8,372 nt of DNA from an uncultured Oscillospiraceae bacterium (GTDB lineage: Bacteria > Bacillota > Clostridia > Oscillospirales > Acutalibacteraceae): contig URQJ01000079.1 in the NCBI GenBank assembly GCA_900549945.1, positions 1-8,372 of the forward strand. The letters are read 5' to 3'. This document shows positions 1 through 6,532 of the stretch, piece by piece. Numbering within the stretch: the stretch's first letter is position 1; every line of letters starts with the position of its first letter. Below the pieces are notes generated by a model, which was given only the letters and a program-made list of their open reading frames with translations, searched no databases and was not told where the DNA came from. The translations under genes and the position numbers were made by a program.

Positions 1-213
1 ATCCGTAGGTGCATCCAGCCCATCCTGATTTAAAGCAAACTCCGCCGGGTCGCCGAGCCGCGCCAGCACCGATTCCATCGTGTCGCCGTCCTCCAGCATG
101 TCGCCGATCAGCTCCTCCAGTTCGCGCGCAACCTCCTGCCGCTGGCTTTTGGGCAGCCGGCGCGTCACGGCGTAAACATAGCGCTCCATCCATTCCTGCT
201 CAACCGGGTTCAT
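1..213 (-). CDS. HAAS/DUF1700-like protein, partial (C-terminus beyond left edge)
   Basis: The reading frame opens with ATG at 213 and stays open for 71 codons to the window edge, so only the N-terminal part is present. The peptide starts MNPVEQEWMERYVYAVTRRL and carries LPKSQRQEVARELEELI followed by RLGDPAEFA. This resembles the small helical domain (HAAS / DUF1700) of membrane proteins usually encoded next to PadR regulators, where the motif reads L-G-D-P-x-E-hydrophobic-A. A GGGAG Shine-Dalgarno lies 8 bases before the ATG, inside the end of padR. The start overlaps the padR stop by 14 bases, so the two are probably translationally coupled. The residues after the GDP motif (LNQDGLDAPTD) are less typical of the family, and membrane segments, if any, lie off the window. 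The function is unknown; a role as the target or partner of the PadR regulator is inferred from position. Confidence 0.7.
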   Translation of the reverse strand, partial: MNPVEQEWMERYVYAVTRRLPKSQRQEVARELEELIGDMLEDGDTMESVLARLGDPAEFALNQDGLDAPTD

Positions 214-598
214 CGTTTCTTCTCCCTTCTCCCGTGCGCGGCGCTTCGCACGCCGCGCGGCTCTCCTTTTTCAACAGGCCCTCCACACCGGCCGCCATCT
301 CCCGCCACTGGCATTTCAGGGCTTCAAAGATCTCGTCGCCGAACGGCGTGCGGGTGTAATACTTGCGCGGCTTCGGGCCGTCTGTTTCCCAGCGGCTCTC
401 CAAAAGCCCCTGCCTTTCGAGCCGGCGCAAAAGCGGGTACAGCGTATTCGGGTCGATGGCGACCACTTTCTCCTCCATGCACTGCACGAGGGAATACCCG
501 TAGCGCGGCACATCCATCTGGCTGAGCACGCTCAGCACCAGCGTCCCCCGGCGCAGCTCTAAAAGCAAACTTTCCAAAAGGCCGCGTTCCTCGCCCAT
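200..598 (-). CDS. PadR family transcriptional regulator
   Basis: A 132-residue winged-helix regulator of the PadR family, normal in length for the small subclass. The recognisable core runs from LRRGTLVLSVLSQ (residues 16-28) through YGYSLVQ (33-39) and PNTLYPLLRRLERQGLLES (50-68) to PRKYYTRTPFG (77-87). These are the DNA-binding helices and wing; the rest, 88-115, should be the dimerisation helix. PadR proteins usually repress their own operon and are released by a small molecule or a partner. I chose ATG 598 because an AGGGGGG Shine-Dalgarno sits 8 bases upstream. A longer frame from ATG 670 would begin inside the predicted -10 box, so it is unlikely. The next gene overlaps by 14 bases, making a two-gene operon. 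The ligand and targets cannot be read from the sequence. The short charged tail (about 112-132) looks variable. Confidence 0.9.
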   Translation of the reverse strand: MGEERGLLESLLLELRRGTLVLSVLSQMDVPRYGYSLVQCMEEKVVAIDPNTLYPLLRRLERQGLLESRWETDGPKPRKYYTRTPFGDEIFEALKCQWREMAAGVEGLLKKESRAACEAPRTGEGRRNDEPG

Positions 599-668
599 CC
601 GTATCACCCCCCTGCCGTACAGCGCGGGGCGCGGCAGTCCGCCGCGTCTGCCCCCTGCCTTTGATTTC

Positions 669-698
669 ATTATACTGTATATTACACACTATTGTCAA
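669..698 (-). promoter_or_regulatory. Sigma-A type promoter of the padR operon
   Basis: On the minus strand TTGACA (698-693) and TATAAT (674-669) are both perfect consensus hexamers, separated by 18 bases. The sequence just upstream (699-720) is strongly A+T rich and could act as an UP element. Transcription would begin near 662, giving a leader of about 63 bases to the padR ATG. The leader has a small GC hairpin at 630-646. This fits the choice of the 598 start. The match is unusually good, as expected for a promoter whose output is limited by a repressor. Confidence 0.8.
676..686 (-). promoter_or_regulatory. Candidate PadR operator (TGTA-N3-TACA dyad)
   Basis: Between the -35 and -10 boxes the minus strand reads TGTA-ATA-TACA, an inverted repeat with 4-bp perfect arms. 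PadR regulators commonly bind ATGT/ACAT-like dyads overlapping their own promoter, so position and sequence fit autoregulation. The arms are short and the region is A+T rich, so chance is possible. Confidence 0.35.
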
Positions 699-780
699 TA
701 TTAAAATAAATAAAATTCACCTTACAGCCGCCCGCTAAGGCTCCGCCGCGGCGCGCTGCCCGGCCTGCCCCCCAAAAGCA

Positions 781-825
781 AAAAGGCGGAGACCGCGCGC
801 TTTTTCCGTGCCGTCTCCGCCTTTT
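781..825 (-). terminator. Rho-independent terminator after phoR, possibly bidirectional
   Basis: A perfect 13-bp stem, AAAAGGCGGAGAC (781-793) with GTCTCCGCCTTTT (813-825), encloses a 19-base loop. Read on the minus strand the stem is followed by a run of T interrupted once (TTTTTGCTTTTT), and it begins about 20 bases after the phoR stop, so it closes the Pho operon. On the plus strand the stem is followed by TTTTATTTGTTTTTG, so it could also stop transcription running rightward into phoR in antisense. Confidence 0.9.
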
Positions 826-845
826 ATTTGTTTTTGTGCCGCGGG

Positions 846-2519
846 TCAGAACGTGATCCGCACCGTGGTGCCCTCTCCCTCGCGGCTTTGCAGGGCGACG
901 TGCGCGTTGTGGAACGCCGCGCCGTGCTTGACGATCGAGAGGCCGAGGCCCGTGCCGCCGATCTGCTTCGAGCGGCTCTTATCCACGCGGTAGAAGCGCT
1001 CGAACACGCGCTCGCGGTCGCGCTCGGGGATGCCGATGCCGTCGTCCGCCACCTCGATGAACGCGCTGCCCGCCTGCATGCCGGCCGTGATGCGCACGCT
1101 GCCGCCGGCGCGGCTGTACTTCACCGCGTTATCGGCGAGGTTGAAAATCATCTCGTCCAGAATGCGGGGCACGCCCGTCACGACGGCCGGGCCGCCAAAC
1201 ACCTCGATGTGGATGCCGTTCTGCTCGGCGGCGCTGTGCAGGCGCTCCGCCACGTCGCGCGCGATCGCGTGCAGATCCGCCTCTGTGCGCTCGAGCTCCA
1301 CCGCGCGCTCGTCGAGCTGCGAGAGCTTGATGATGTCCTCGACAAGCGTGATCAGGCGCTGCGTCTCGTTGTAGATGTTCCCGGCAAAGCGCGGGATATC
1401 CTCGCTGCGGACGAGGCCGTTGCGGATGATCTCCGCATAGCCGGAAATCGAGGTGAGCGGCGTCTTGAGCTCGTGCGAAACGTTCGCCGTGAACTCGCGG
1501 CGCATGCGCTCGCTCTCCTCCCGCTCGGTGACGTCGAGCAGCACGATGACCGCGCCGCGCACGCCGCTTTCGCCCATGACCGGGTTCGCAATCAAATTGT
1601 AGCTGCGCGTGCCGATGCGGGTCACGCGCTCGCTCGCCGTGCCGCTGAGCGCCGAATCGACGGCCTCGCGGAAATCGTGGCTGCGGTTGAAGGTGAGCAC
1701 GCTCTCGTGGCGGTGCCCGGTATCGCCGTCCACACCGAGCAGGCGCACGGCGCTCGTGTTGTAGGAGAGCACATCGCCGCGCGAATCGACGACGATAAAG
1801 CCCTCGCGCATATTTTCGGTGATGGCCGTGAACTCGTTCTGCTTGCGGTTGAGCTCCTCCATCTTCTCCTGAATCGTTTCGTTCTGGTGCTCGATGCGCA
1901 GAAAGAGCGGCGCAAGCTCGTCATACACGTCGTTTTCCATCGGGTGGTCGAGGTCGATGTTGTTGATCGGTGCGACGATCTGCTTCGTGCGGTGGGTGGA
2001 GAGAAACACCGCGAAGAGCAAAATCACGACGGAGCACAGCACCATCCACGGCACCATGCGCTCGATCGAGCCGAACACCGTTTTCATGCCGACCGAAAGG
2101 CGCAGCACGCGCCCGTCGTCCATCCGCACCGCGTAGTTATACGACTGCATGTTGACCGTCTCCGATTCGCGGATCGACTCGCCCGTGCCCTTCTCGCGCG
2201 CGGCGGCGACCTCGGGGCGGTCGCCGTGGTTTTCCATGCTGTCCACATCCGCCACGCTGTCAAACGACACGGAGCCGTCCGCCTCGACGAGTGTGACGCG
2301 CACCGACTGCGCGCCCGTGCCGTAGCCGGCGGAGCTGATGTGGCTGAGGTAATCCGCCTGCTGCTCGATGCCGCTGCGGATGTACTCGCTCTCCACCATT
2401 GTGGAATTTTTGATGATCTCGAGCGAATCGTAATACGAGACGACGCCGGAAAGCACCATCGAGAACACGATGGAGACGAGCGCGATCATCGTCATGCTCC
2501 AGATTATTTTCTTTTTCAT
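846..2519 (-). CDS. phoR: PhoR-type sensor histidine kinase
   Basis: A 557-residue membrane histidine kinase that should phosphorylate the PhoB partner when phosphate is scarce. In order: a first membrane helix (about 5-28), an extracytoplasmic domain of about 125 residues, a second membrane helix (155-174), a linker with a coiled coil (about 200-230), a PAS-like domain (about 231-330) and the kinase core. The H-box is SHELKTPL with phosphoacceptor His349. The N-box has N460 and N464, the G1 box DDGIGIP covers 492-498, the F-box FERFYRVDKS covers 507-516, and the G2 box GGTGLGL covers 521-527. No clear HAMP motif is seen in the linker. All catalytic motifs look intact. The ATG overlaps the phoB stop as ATGA and is preceded by AAGGGGGG 11 bases upstream. 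It is the last gene of the operon. The name rests on the pst-phoU linkage as well as the domain order. Confidence 0.93.
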   Translation of the reverse strand: MKKKIIWSMTMIALVSIVFSMVLSGVVSYYDSLEIIKNSTMVESEYIRSGIEQQADYLSHISSAGYGTGAQSVRVTLVEADGSVSFDSVADVDSMENHGDRPEVAAAREKGTGESIRESETVNMQSYNYAVRMDDGRVLRLSVGMKTVFGSIERMVPWMVLCSVVILLFAVFLSTHRTKQIVAPINNIDLDHPMENDVYDELAPLFLRIEHQNETIQEKMEELNRKQNEFTAITENMREGFIVVDSRGDVLSYNTSAVRLLGVDGDTGHRHESVLTFNRSHDFREAVDSALSGTASERVTRIGTRSYNLIANPVMGESGVRGAVIVLLDVTEREESERMRREFTANVSHELKTPLTSISGYAEIIRNGLVRSEDIPRFAGNIYNETQRLITLVEDIIKLSQLDERAVELERTEADLHAIARDVAERLHSAAEQNGIHIEVFGGPAVVTGVPRILDEMIFNLADNAVKYSRAGGSVRITAGMQAGSAFIEVADDGIGIPERDRERVFERFYRVDKSRSKQIGGTGLGLSIVKHGAAFHNAHVALQSREGEGTTVRITF

Positions 2520-3223
2520 GCTTCGTCATGCCCCCCTTCCGCCGGCTTTGCCGCCTTTTCGGCGATGCGGTAGCCGACGCCGCGCACCGTTTCGATCAGG
2601 CCGCCCATCGCGCCGAGCTTCTGGCGCAGCGTGCGGATATGCACGTCCACCGTGCGGGTTTCGCCGCTGTAGTTGTAGTCCCAGATCTTCGTGAGAATCT
2701 GGTCGCGCGTCAGCACGACGCCGCGGTTCTCGAGCAGGTAGCAGAGCAGCTCGAACTCCTTGTAGGTCAGCGAAACCTCGCGGCCCTCCACCGTCACGTT
2801 ACGGCGCTTGACGTCGACAAACAGCGCGTCGGCCGCATAGTGCTTTTCGTCGCTCTGCTTTGCGGCGCGGCGCAGCAGCGCCTTCACGCGCGAGACGAGC
2901 TCCATCATGCCGAAGGGCTTTGGGATGTAGTCGTCCGCGCCGCTGTCCAGCCCCACGACGCGGTCGTATTCGGTGCTTTTCGCCGTCAGCATAATCACAG
3001 GCAGATCGGCCGTTTCCGCGTCGCCGCGCAGGCGCTTTAGGATGTGCAGGCCGTCCTCGTCGGGCAGCATGATGTCGAGCAGCACGAGCGCCGGCTGCGC
3101 CTTTTCGACCGCCTCCCAAAACTGCGCCGCCGTCGGAAAGCCCTTCGCCTCGAAGCCCGTCGTGCGCAGCGTGTAGATCACGAGCTCGCGGATGCTGTCG
3201 TCGTCTTCAACAAGATAAATCAT
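2516..3223 (-). CDS. phoB: PhoB/PhoP response regulator (OmpR family)
   Basis: A 235-residue two-domain regulator that activates phosphate-starvation genes once phosphorylated by PhoR. The receiver domain (1-118) has the acidic pocket E6-D7-D8, phosphoacceptor Asp50 in LVLLDIMLPDEDG, Thr80 in VIMLTAKS and Lys102 in PKPF. The C-terminal winged helix (about 128-221) has LTYKEFELLCYLLENRG, RTVDVHIRTLRQKL and VRGVGYRI, the usual OmpR-type recognition and wing elements. I start it at ATG 3223, which gives the standard receiver N-terminus MIYLVEDD; the frame stays open upstream into phoU but only as a shadow. An AAAGGAA Shine-Dalgarno lies 11 bases upstream, slightly far. It follows phoU by 47 bases and overlaps phoR by 4. 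Called phoP in Bacillus. Its likely binding sites are the repeats upstream of pstS. Confidence 0.94.
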   Translation of the reverse strand: MIYLVEDDDSIRELVIYTLRTTGFEAKGFPTAAQFWEAVEKAQPALVLLDIMLPDEDGLHILKRLRGDAETADLPVIMLTAKSTEYDRVVGLDSGADDYIPKPFGMMELVSRVKALLRRAAKQSDEKHYAADALFVDVKRRNVTVEGREVSLTYKEFELLCYLLENRGVVLTRDQILTKIWDYNYSGETRTVDVHIRTLRQKLGAMGGLIETVRGVGYRIAEKAAKPAEGGHDEA

Positions 3224-3244
3224 AGGACAGAATGTTCCTTTCCC

Positions 3245-3264
3245 GGGGCGGGCCGTGCCGCCCC
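3245..3264 (-). other. GC-rich hairpin between phoU and phoB
   Basis: GGGGCGG (3245-3251) pairs with CCGCCCC (3258-3264) around a 6-base loop. It fills most of the 47-base gap between the phoU stop and the phoB start and lies just upstream of the phoB Shine-Dalgarno. No T run follows, so it is not a simple terminator. It may influence mRNA processing or phoB translation, but in DNA this GC-rich a 7-bp stem can also arise by chance. Confidence 0.4.
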
Positions 3265-3270
3265 CGTAAA

Positions 3271-3909
3271 TCAGCCGTGCTGGCCGGTGGCCGCAAACTC
3301 CACCCACTCGGCGATGTTGACCGCGTGGTCGCCGATGCGCTCGAAATACTTCGCGATCATCAGAAGGTCGATGCAGTCCTCGCCGTTCGCATGGTCGCGC
3401 GCGATCAGCTCGACGAGCTCCTTCTTCACGCGGTTGAAGAGCGCATCGACCACATCGTCGTACGCCTGCACCGCGCGGGCCAGCGCGAGGTCGCGGCGGA
3501 CGAACGAATCGACGCTGTCCGTCACCATCTTGACCGTCGCGCGCGCCATTTCGGCGATGTGGAGCTGGCTGTCCATGCCGTTCCCCTCGAGGTGCGCGGT
3601 CATCTCGGCGATGTCCGCGGCCTGATCGCCGATGCGCTCCATGTCGGAGATCATTTTGAGCGCCGAGGAGATCAGGCGCAGGTCGCTCGCAACCGGCTGC
3701 TGCTGTAACAGAAGCCGCATGCAGAGCGATTCGATGTCGCGCTCCTTGCGGTCGATCTCGTGGTCGGTGTCGTAAACGGTCTGGCGGAATTCGTCCGTCG
3801 GCGTCTCGAGCGTCTTTGCCGCCTGCGAGATCACGTCCTCGCACAAAGCGCCCATGCGGATCAGCTCCACGTTCAGCCTTTCAAGCTGCTCGTCAAATCG
3901 GTTTCTCAT
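3271..3909 (-). CDS. phoU: Phosphate transport system regulator PhoU
   Basis: A 212-residue all-helical protein of the usual PhoU length, made of two repeated three-helix bundles. Each repeat has the metal-binding E-R-I-G-D motif: ERIGDQAADIAEM at 91-103 and ERIGDHAVNIAEW at 190-202. PhoU acts in the cytoplasm, where it connects the PstSCAB transporter to PhoR and dampens the Pho response when phosphate is plentiful. The N-terminus MRNRFDEQLERLNVELIRMG is typical. An AAAGGAAG Shine-Dalgarno sits 7 bases before the ATG. It follows pstB by 23 bases and precedes phoB, placing the negative regulator between the transporter and the two-component pair. Nothing in it looks damaged. Confidence 0.96.
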   Translation of the reverse strand: MRNRFDEQLERLNVELIRMGALCEDVISQAAKTLETPTDEFRQTVYDTDHEIDRKERDIESLCMRLLLQQQPVASDLRLISSALKMISDMERIGDQAADIAEMTAHLEGNGMDSQLHIAEMARATVKMVTDSVDSFVRRDLALARAVQAYDDVVDALFNRVKKELVELIARDHANGEDCIDLLMIAKYFERIGDHAVNIAEWVEFAATGQHG

Positions 3910-3932
3910 AGCTTTACTTCCTTTCTGCGGTA

Positions 3933-4682
3933 TCAGCCGAAGCGGCCGGTGATATAGTCCTCCGTGCGCTTATCCTTCGGCATGGAGAAAAGCGTTTCGG
4001 TCTTTCCGAATTCGATCATGTCGCCCAGAAGGAAAAAGGCCGTGTTGTCCGAAATGCGGGCGGCCTGCTGCATGTTGTGCGTCACCATGATGATAGTATA
4101 ATCCTTTTTGAGCTCCGCCGCAAGGTCTTCGATCTTGCTCGTCGAAATCGGGTCGAGCGCGGAGGTGGATTCGTCCATCAGCAGCACCTCGGGCTCCACG
4201 GCGAGCGCGCGGGCGATGCACAGGCGCTGCTGCTGCCCGCCGGACATGCCGAGCGCGTTCTTCTTCAGGCGGTCCTTCACCTCGTCCCAGATCGCGGCCT
4301 GCCGCAGGGAACGCTCGACGATCATATCGAGCTTCGCCTTGCTGCGCACGCCGTGGATGCGCGGGCCGTAGGCCACGTTGTCGTAAATGCTCATCGGGAA
4401 CGGGTTTGCCTTCTGGAACACCATGCCGACGCGCTTTCTGAGCTGGTTCACGTCCATGCCCTTGTAAATATCCTCGCCCTCGAGCTTCACCTCGCCCTCG
4501 ACGCGGCAGCCCTCGACGAGGTCGTTCATGCGGTTGAGCGTTTTCAGGTAGGTCGATTTGCCGCAGCCGGACGGGCCGATCAGCGCCGTAATCTCATGCG
4601 CGGGAATATCCAGCGTAATGCCCTTGAGCGCTTCAAAATTGCCGTACCAGAGGTGCAGGTCCTTCGTTTCAATAATTCCCAT
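3933..4682 (-). CDS. pstB: Phosphate ABC transporter ATP-binding protein PstB
   Basis: A 249-residue ATPase subunit, standard length for PstB, which drives phosphate import through PstC and PstA. Walker A is GPSGCGKST (36-44), the Q-loop glutamine is Q90 in [15 protein letters not shown], the ABC signature is MSGGQQQR (146-153), Walker B is VLLMDE (166-171) and the switch histidine is H202. The stretch [21 protein letters not shown] is characteristic of PstB among ABC ATPases. The residue after the Walker B glutamate is serine (DESTSALDP) where many ABC ATPases have proline; this is outside the catalytic set and should not impair it. A GGGAGG Shine-Dalgarno precedes the ATG by 9 bases. It lies 21 bases after pstA and 23 before phoU. 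Confidence 0.97.
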   Translation of the reverse strand: MGIIETKDLHLWYGNFEALKGITLDIPAHEITALIGPSGCGKSTYLKTLNRMNDLVEGCRVEGEVKLEGEDIYKGMDVNQLRKRVGMVFQKANPFPMSIYDNVAYGPRIHGVRSKAKLDMIVERSLRQAAIWDEVKDRLKKNALGMSGGQQQRLCIARALAVEPEVLLMDESTSALDPISTSKIEDLAAELKKDYTIIMVTHNMQQAARISDNTAFFLLGDMIEFGKTETLFSMPKDKRTEDYITGRFG

Positions 4683-4703
4683 AGTGGCTTGCCTCCCAAG
4701 TCC

Positions 4704-5555
4704 TCAGTTTTTTCGCAGCTTTTTGCCGGCGAGCTTCGCGGCAAGGTTGATGATGAACGCCAGAATCAGCAAAATCGTGGCGATCGCGAACGCGGCGTCG
4801 AATTCCGCGCGCTCGCTGGCGTACATGTAAAGCGCCACGGTCAGCGTAGAGCCGGGCGTGTTCGGCGTCACGGCCTGCGCGGGGCTCAGGATATTGTGCG
4901 CAACGCCCGCCGTGTAGAGCAGCGCGGCAGATTCGCCCACGATGCGGCCCACCGCGAGGATGCAGCCGGTAACGATGCCGTCCACCGAGGAGGGCAGCAC
5001 CACGGTGCGGATCATGTGCCATTTTCCCGAGCCGAGGCCGAGCGCGCCCTCACGGTAGCTCTGCGGCACCGTTTTGAGGCTCTCCTGCGTTGTGCGCACC
5101 ACGGTGGGCAGCGTCAGGATCACGAGCGTAAGCGAGCCGGCGATCAGGCTGCTCTGCAGGCCGAAGAACTCGACGAACACCAGCATGCCGACAAGGCCGA
5201 AGATGATGGACGGGATGCCCGAAAGCGTCTCCGTCGCAAATTCAATGATGCGCACGAGCTTCTTGTTCGCGGCGTACTCCGTCAGGTAGATCGCCGCGCC
5301 GACGCCCAGCGGCAGCACGATGACGAGCGTGATCAGAATGACGTACAGCGTGTTCAGAAGATCGGGCAGAATGCCGATCGTGCCCGAGCGCGGGCTCGGC
5401 TTTGTGGAGAGGAAATCCCACGAGATGTGCGGAATGCCCCGGAAAAAGATATAGCCGATGATGCCGACGAGGACAAGGCAGACGATCGCGATCGCGATAT
5501 ACATCAGCGCGCTGCGCAGCCCGTCCATAAAGCGGCGGTACGAAGATCGTTTCAT
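4704..5555 (-). CDS. pstA: Phosphate ABC transporter permease PstA
   Basis: One of two membrane subunits of the phosphate importer, 283 residues from ATG 5555. It has about six hydrophobic segments: roughly 15-38, 66-92, 113-132, 136-154, 191-217 and 254-275. The sequence TETLSGIPSIIFGLVGM (108-124) is a hallmark of Pst permeases. The cytoplasmic loop that contacts PstB is EGALGLGSGKWHMIRTVVLP (169-188). A GTG at 5561 would add two residues and has a weaker GGAA-type site. I prefer the ATG because GAGG lies 7 bases upstream of it. The start is 9 bases after the pstC stop and the stop is 21 bases before pstB. It is distinguished from PstC by its position next to pstB and its N-terminal region with GIPHISWDFLSTKPSPR. 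Confidence 0.95.
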   Translation of the reverse strand: MKRSSYRRFMDGLRSALMYIAIAIVCLVLVGIIGYIFFRGIPHISWDFLSTKPSPRSGTIGILPDLLNTLYVILITLVIVLPLGVGAAIYLTEYAANKKLVRIIEFATETLSGIPSIIFGLVGMLVFVEFFGLQSSLIAGSLTLVILTLPTVVRTTQESLKTVPQSYREGALGLGSGKWHMIRTVVLPSSVDGIVTGCILAVGRIVGESAALLYTAGVAHNILSPAQAVTPNTPGSTLTVALYMYASERAEFDAAFAIATILLILAFIINLAAKLAGKKLRKN

Positions 5556-5564
5556 TCCCACACC

Positions 5565-6434
5565 TCACTTTTCCTTCTTCTTCAAAAAGAAGTTCAAAAC
5601 CATATTGATGAGCATGATGAAGCAGTACAGAATGAGCGCCACGGAGAACAGCGCCTGCCGGTGCAGGCCGCTCGAGTAGCTCATCTCGCCCGCGATGGCG
5701 GTCGTCAAGAAGCGGACGCTCGAGAACAGGGAGGGCATGTTCGCCACATTGCCGCAGACCATCATGATCGCCATCGCCTCGCCCACCGCGCGGCCAATGC
5801 CGAGCACGACGGACGCCGCGATGCCGCTTTTCGCCGCCGGGAACGACACCTTAAACACCGTTTCGTTCCACGTGGCGCCGAGCGCAAGGCTCGCCTCCTC
5901 GTATTCGCGCGGAACCGCCTTCAGCGCCGTTTCCGACACGCTGATGATCGAGGGCAGCACCATGACCGTCAGCACGATAATCGAGGAGAAAAGGCCGACG
6001 CCGTCCGCCACATGGAACGCCTCGCGCACGAAGGGCACGAGCACCATCATGCCCACAAGGCCGTACACGACCGAGGGTATGCCCGAAAGCAGGTCCACGG
6101 TGGGGCGCAGCACCTGATAGACGGGCTTCGGCGCCATTTTGCCGAGGTAGATCGCAAAGAGCAGGCCGAGCGGCACGCCGATGAGGATCGCGCCGAAGGT
6201 GCCGAGGACCGAGGTCAGAATGACCGGCAGAATGCCGAACTGGTCTGTGCTCGGCTTCCACACCGTGCCGGCCAGAAACTCGATGAGGCCGACCTCGCGG
6301 ATCGCCGGTATGCCGGACACAACGAGATACCCGGTGATGACGATGACGAAGCCGACGGCGGCGAGGCCGCACGCGGTGAGCAGCACGCGCATGACCGTTT
6401 CGGCAGCCCGCAGCACCGGACTTGTTTTTTTCAT
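5565..6434 (-). CDS. pstC: Phosphate ABC transporter permease PstC
   Basis: The first membrane subunit of the phosphate importer, 289 residues with about six membrane segments (roughly 15-40, 68-98, 117-137, 147-167, 205-228 and 262-284). The N-terminal region has SGIPAIREVGLIEFLAGTVW and KPSTDQFGILP, typical of PstC, and the family stretch DLLSGIPSVVYGLVGMMVL is at 114-132. The PstB-contacting loop is EEASLALGATWNETVFKVSF (179-198). It ends in the positively charged tail FLKKKEK. A GGGAG Shine-Dalgarno lies 7 bases before the ATG. It is separated from pstS by 98 bases that include a hairpin with a T run, so its transcript level may be lower than that of pstS. It is 9 bases from pstA. Confidence 0.96.
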   Translation of the reverse strand: MKKTSPVLRAAETVMRVLLTACGLAAVGFVIVITGYLVVSGIPAIREVGLIEFLAGTVWKPSTDQFGILPVILTSVLGTFGAILIGVPLGLLFAIYLGKMAPKPVYQVLRPTVDLLSGIPSVVYGLVGMMVLVPFVREAFHVADGVGLFSSIIVLTVMVLPSIISVSETALKAVPREYEEASLALGATWNETVFKVSFPAAKSGIAASVVLGIGRAVGEAMAIMMVCGNVANMPSLFSSVRFLTTAIAGEMSYSSGLHRQALFSVALILYCFIMLINMVLNFFLKKKEK

Positions 6435-6459
6435 ACCATTACTCCCTTATCCTTTCATG

Positions 6460-6492
6460 AAAAATGCGGGATGGAAAGCGCCCATCCCGCAT
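6460..6492 (-). terminator. Intercistronic hairpin between pstS and pstC (attenuator or processing stem)
   Basis: ATGCGGGATGG (6464-6474) and CCATCCCGCAT (6482-6492) form a perfect 11-bp stem with a 7-base loop. On the minus strand it is followed at once by a short T run (6464-6460) and then the pstC leader. It lies 40 bases after the pstS stop. A weak terminator or a 3' protective stem here would yield more pstS mRNA than permease mRNA, as is common for genes of binding proteins needed in excess. No separate pstC promoter is evident, so some read-through is expected. Confidence 0.7.
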
Positions 6493-6532
6493 CACGGTTC
6501 TCAAATCTTCAGGCGGTCCCTTTGGGCGGAAC

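Noticed and set aside
599..670. Longer padR start at ATG 670
   Set aside because: That codon overlaps the predicted -10 box, the added residues are Gly/Arg-rich and unlike the family, and ATG 598 has a strong Shine-Dalgarno.
828..2573. Open plus-strand frame of 581 codons opposite phoR
   Set aside because: Same kind of shadow: low-complexity His/Arg/Ala/Val/Asp composition, no domain, and it begins inside the terminator stem.
3224..3844. N-terminal extension of the phoB reading frame into phoU, which would look like a fusion
   Set aside because: The extension is an out-of-frame reading of phoU rich in Arg/Gly/Ala. A receiver domain normally starts at MIYLVEDD, and that ATG has its own ribosome site.
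4167..4172. PstB Walker B followed by Ser instead of Pro (DES), considered as a defect
   Set aside because: The catalytic Asp and Glu are intact and the position after them is variable among ABC ATPases; all other motifs are complete.
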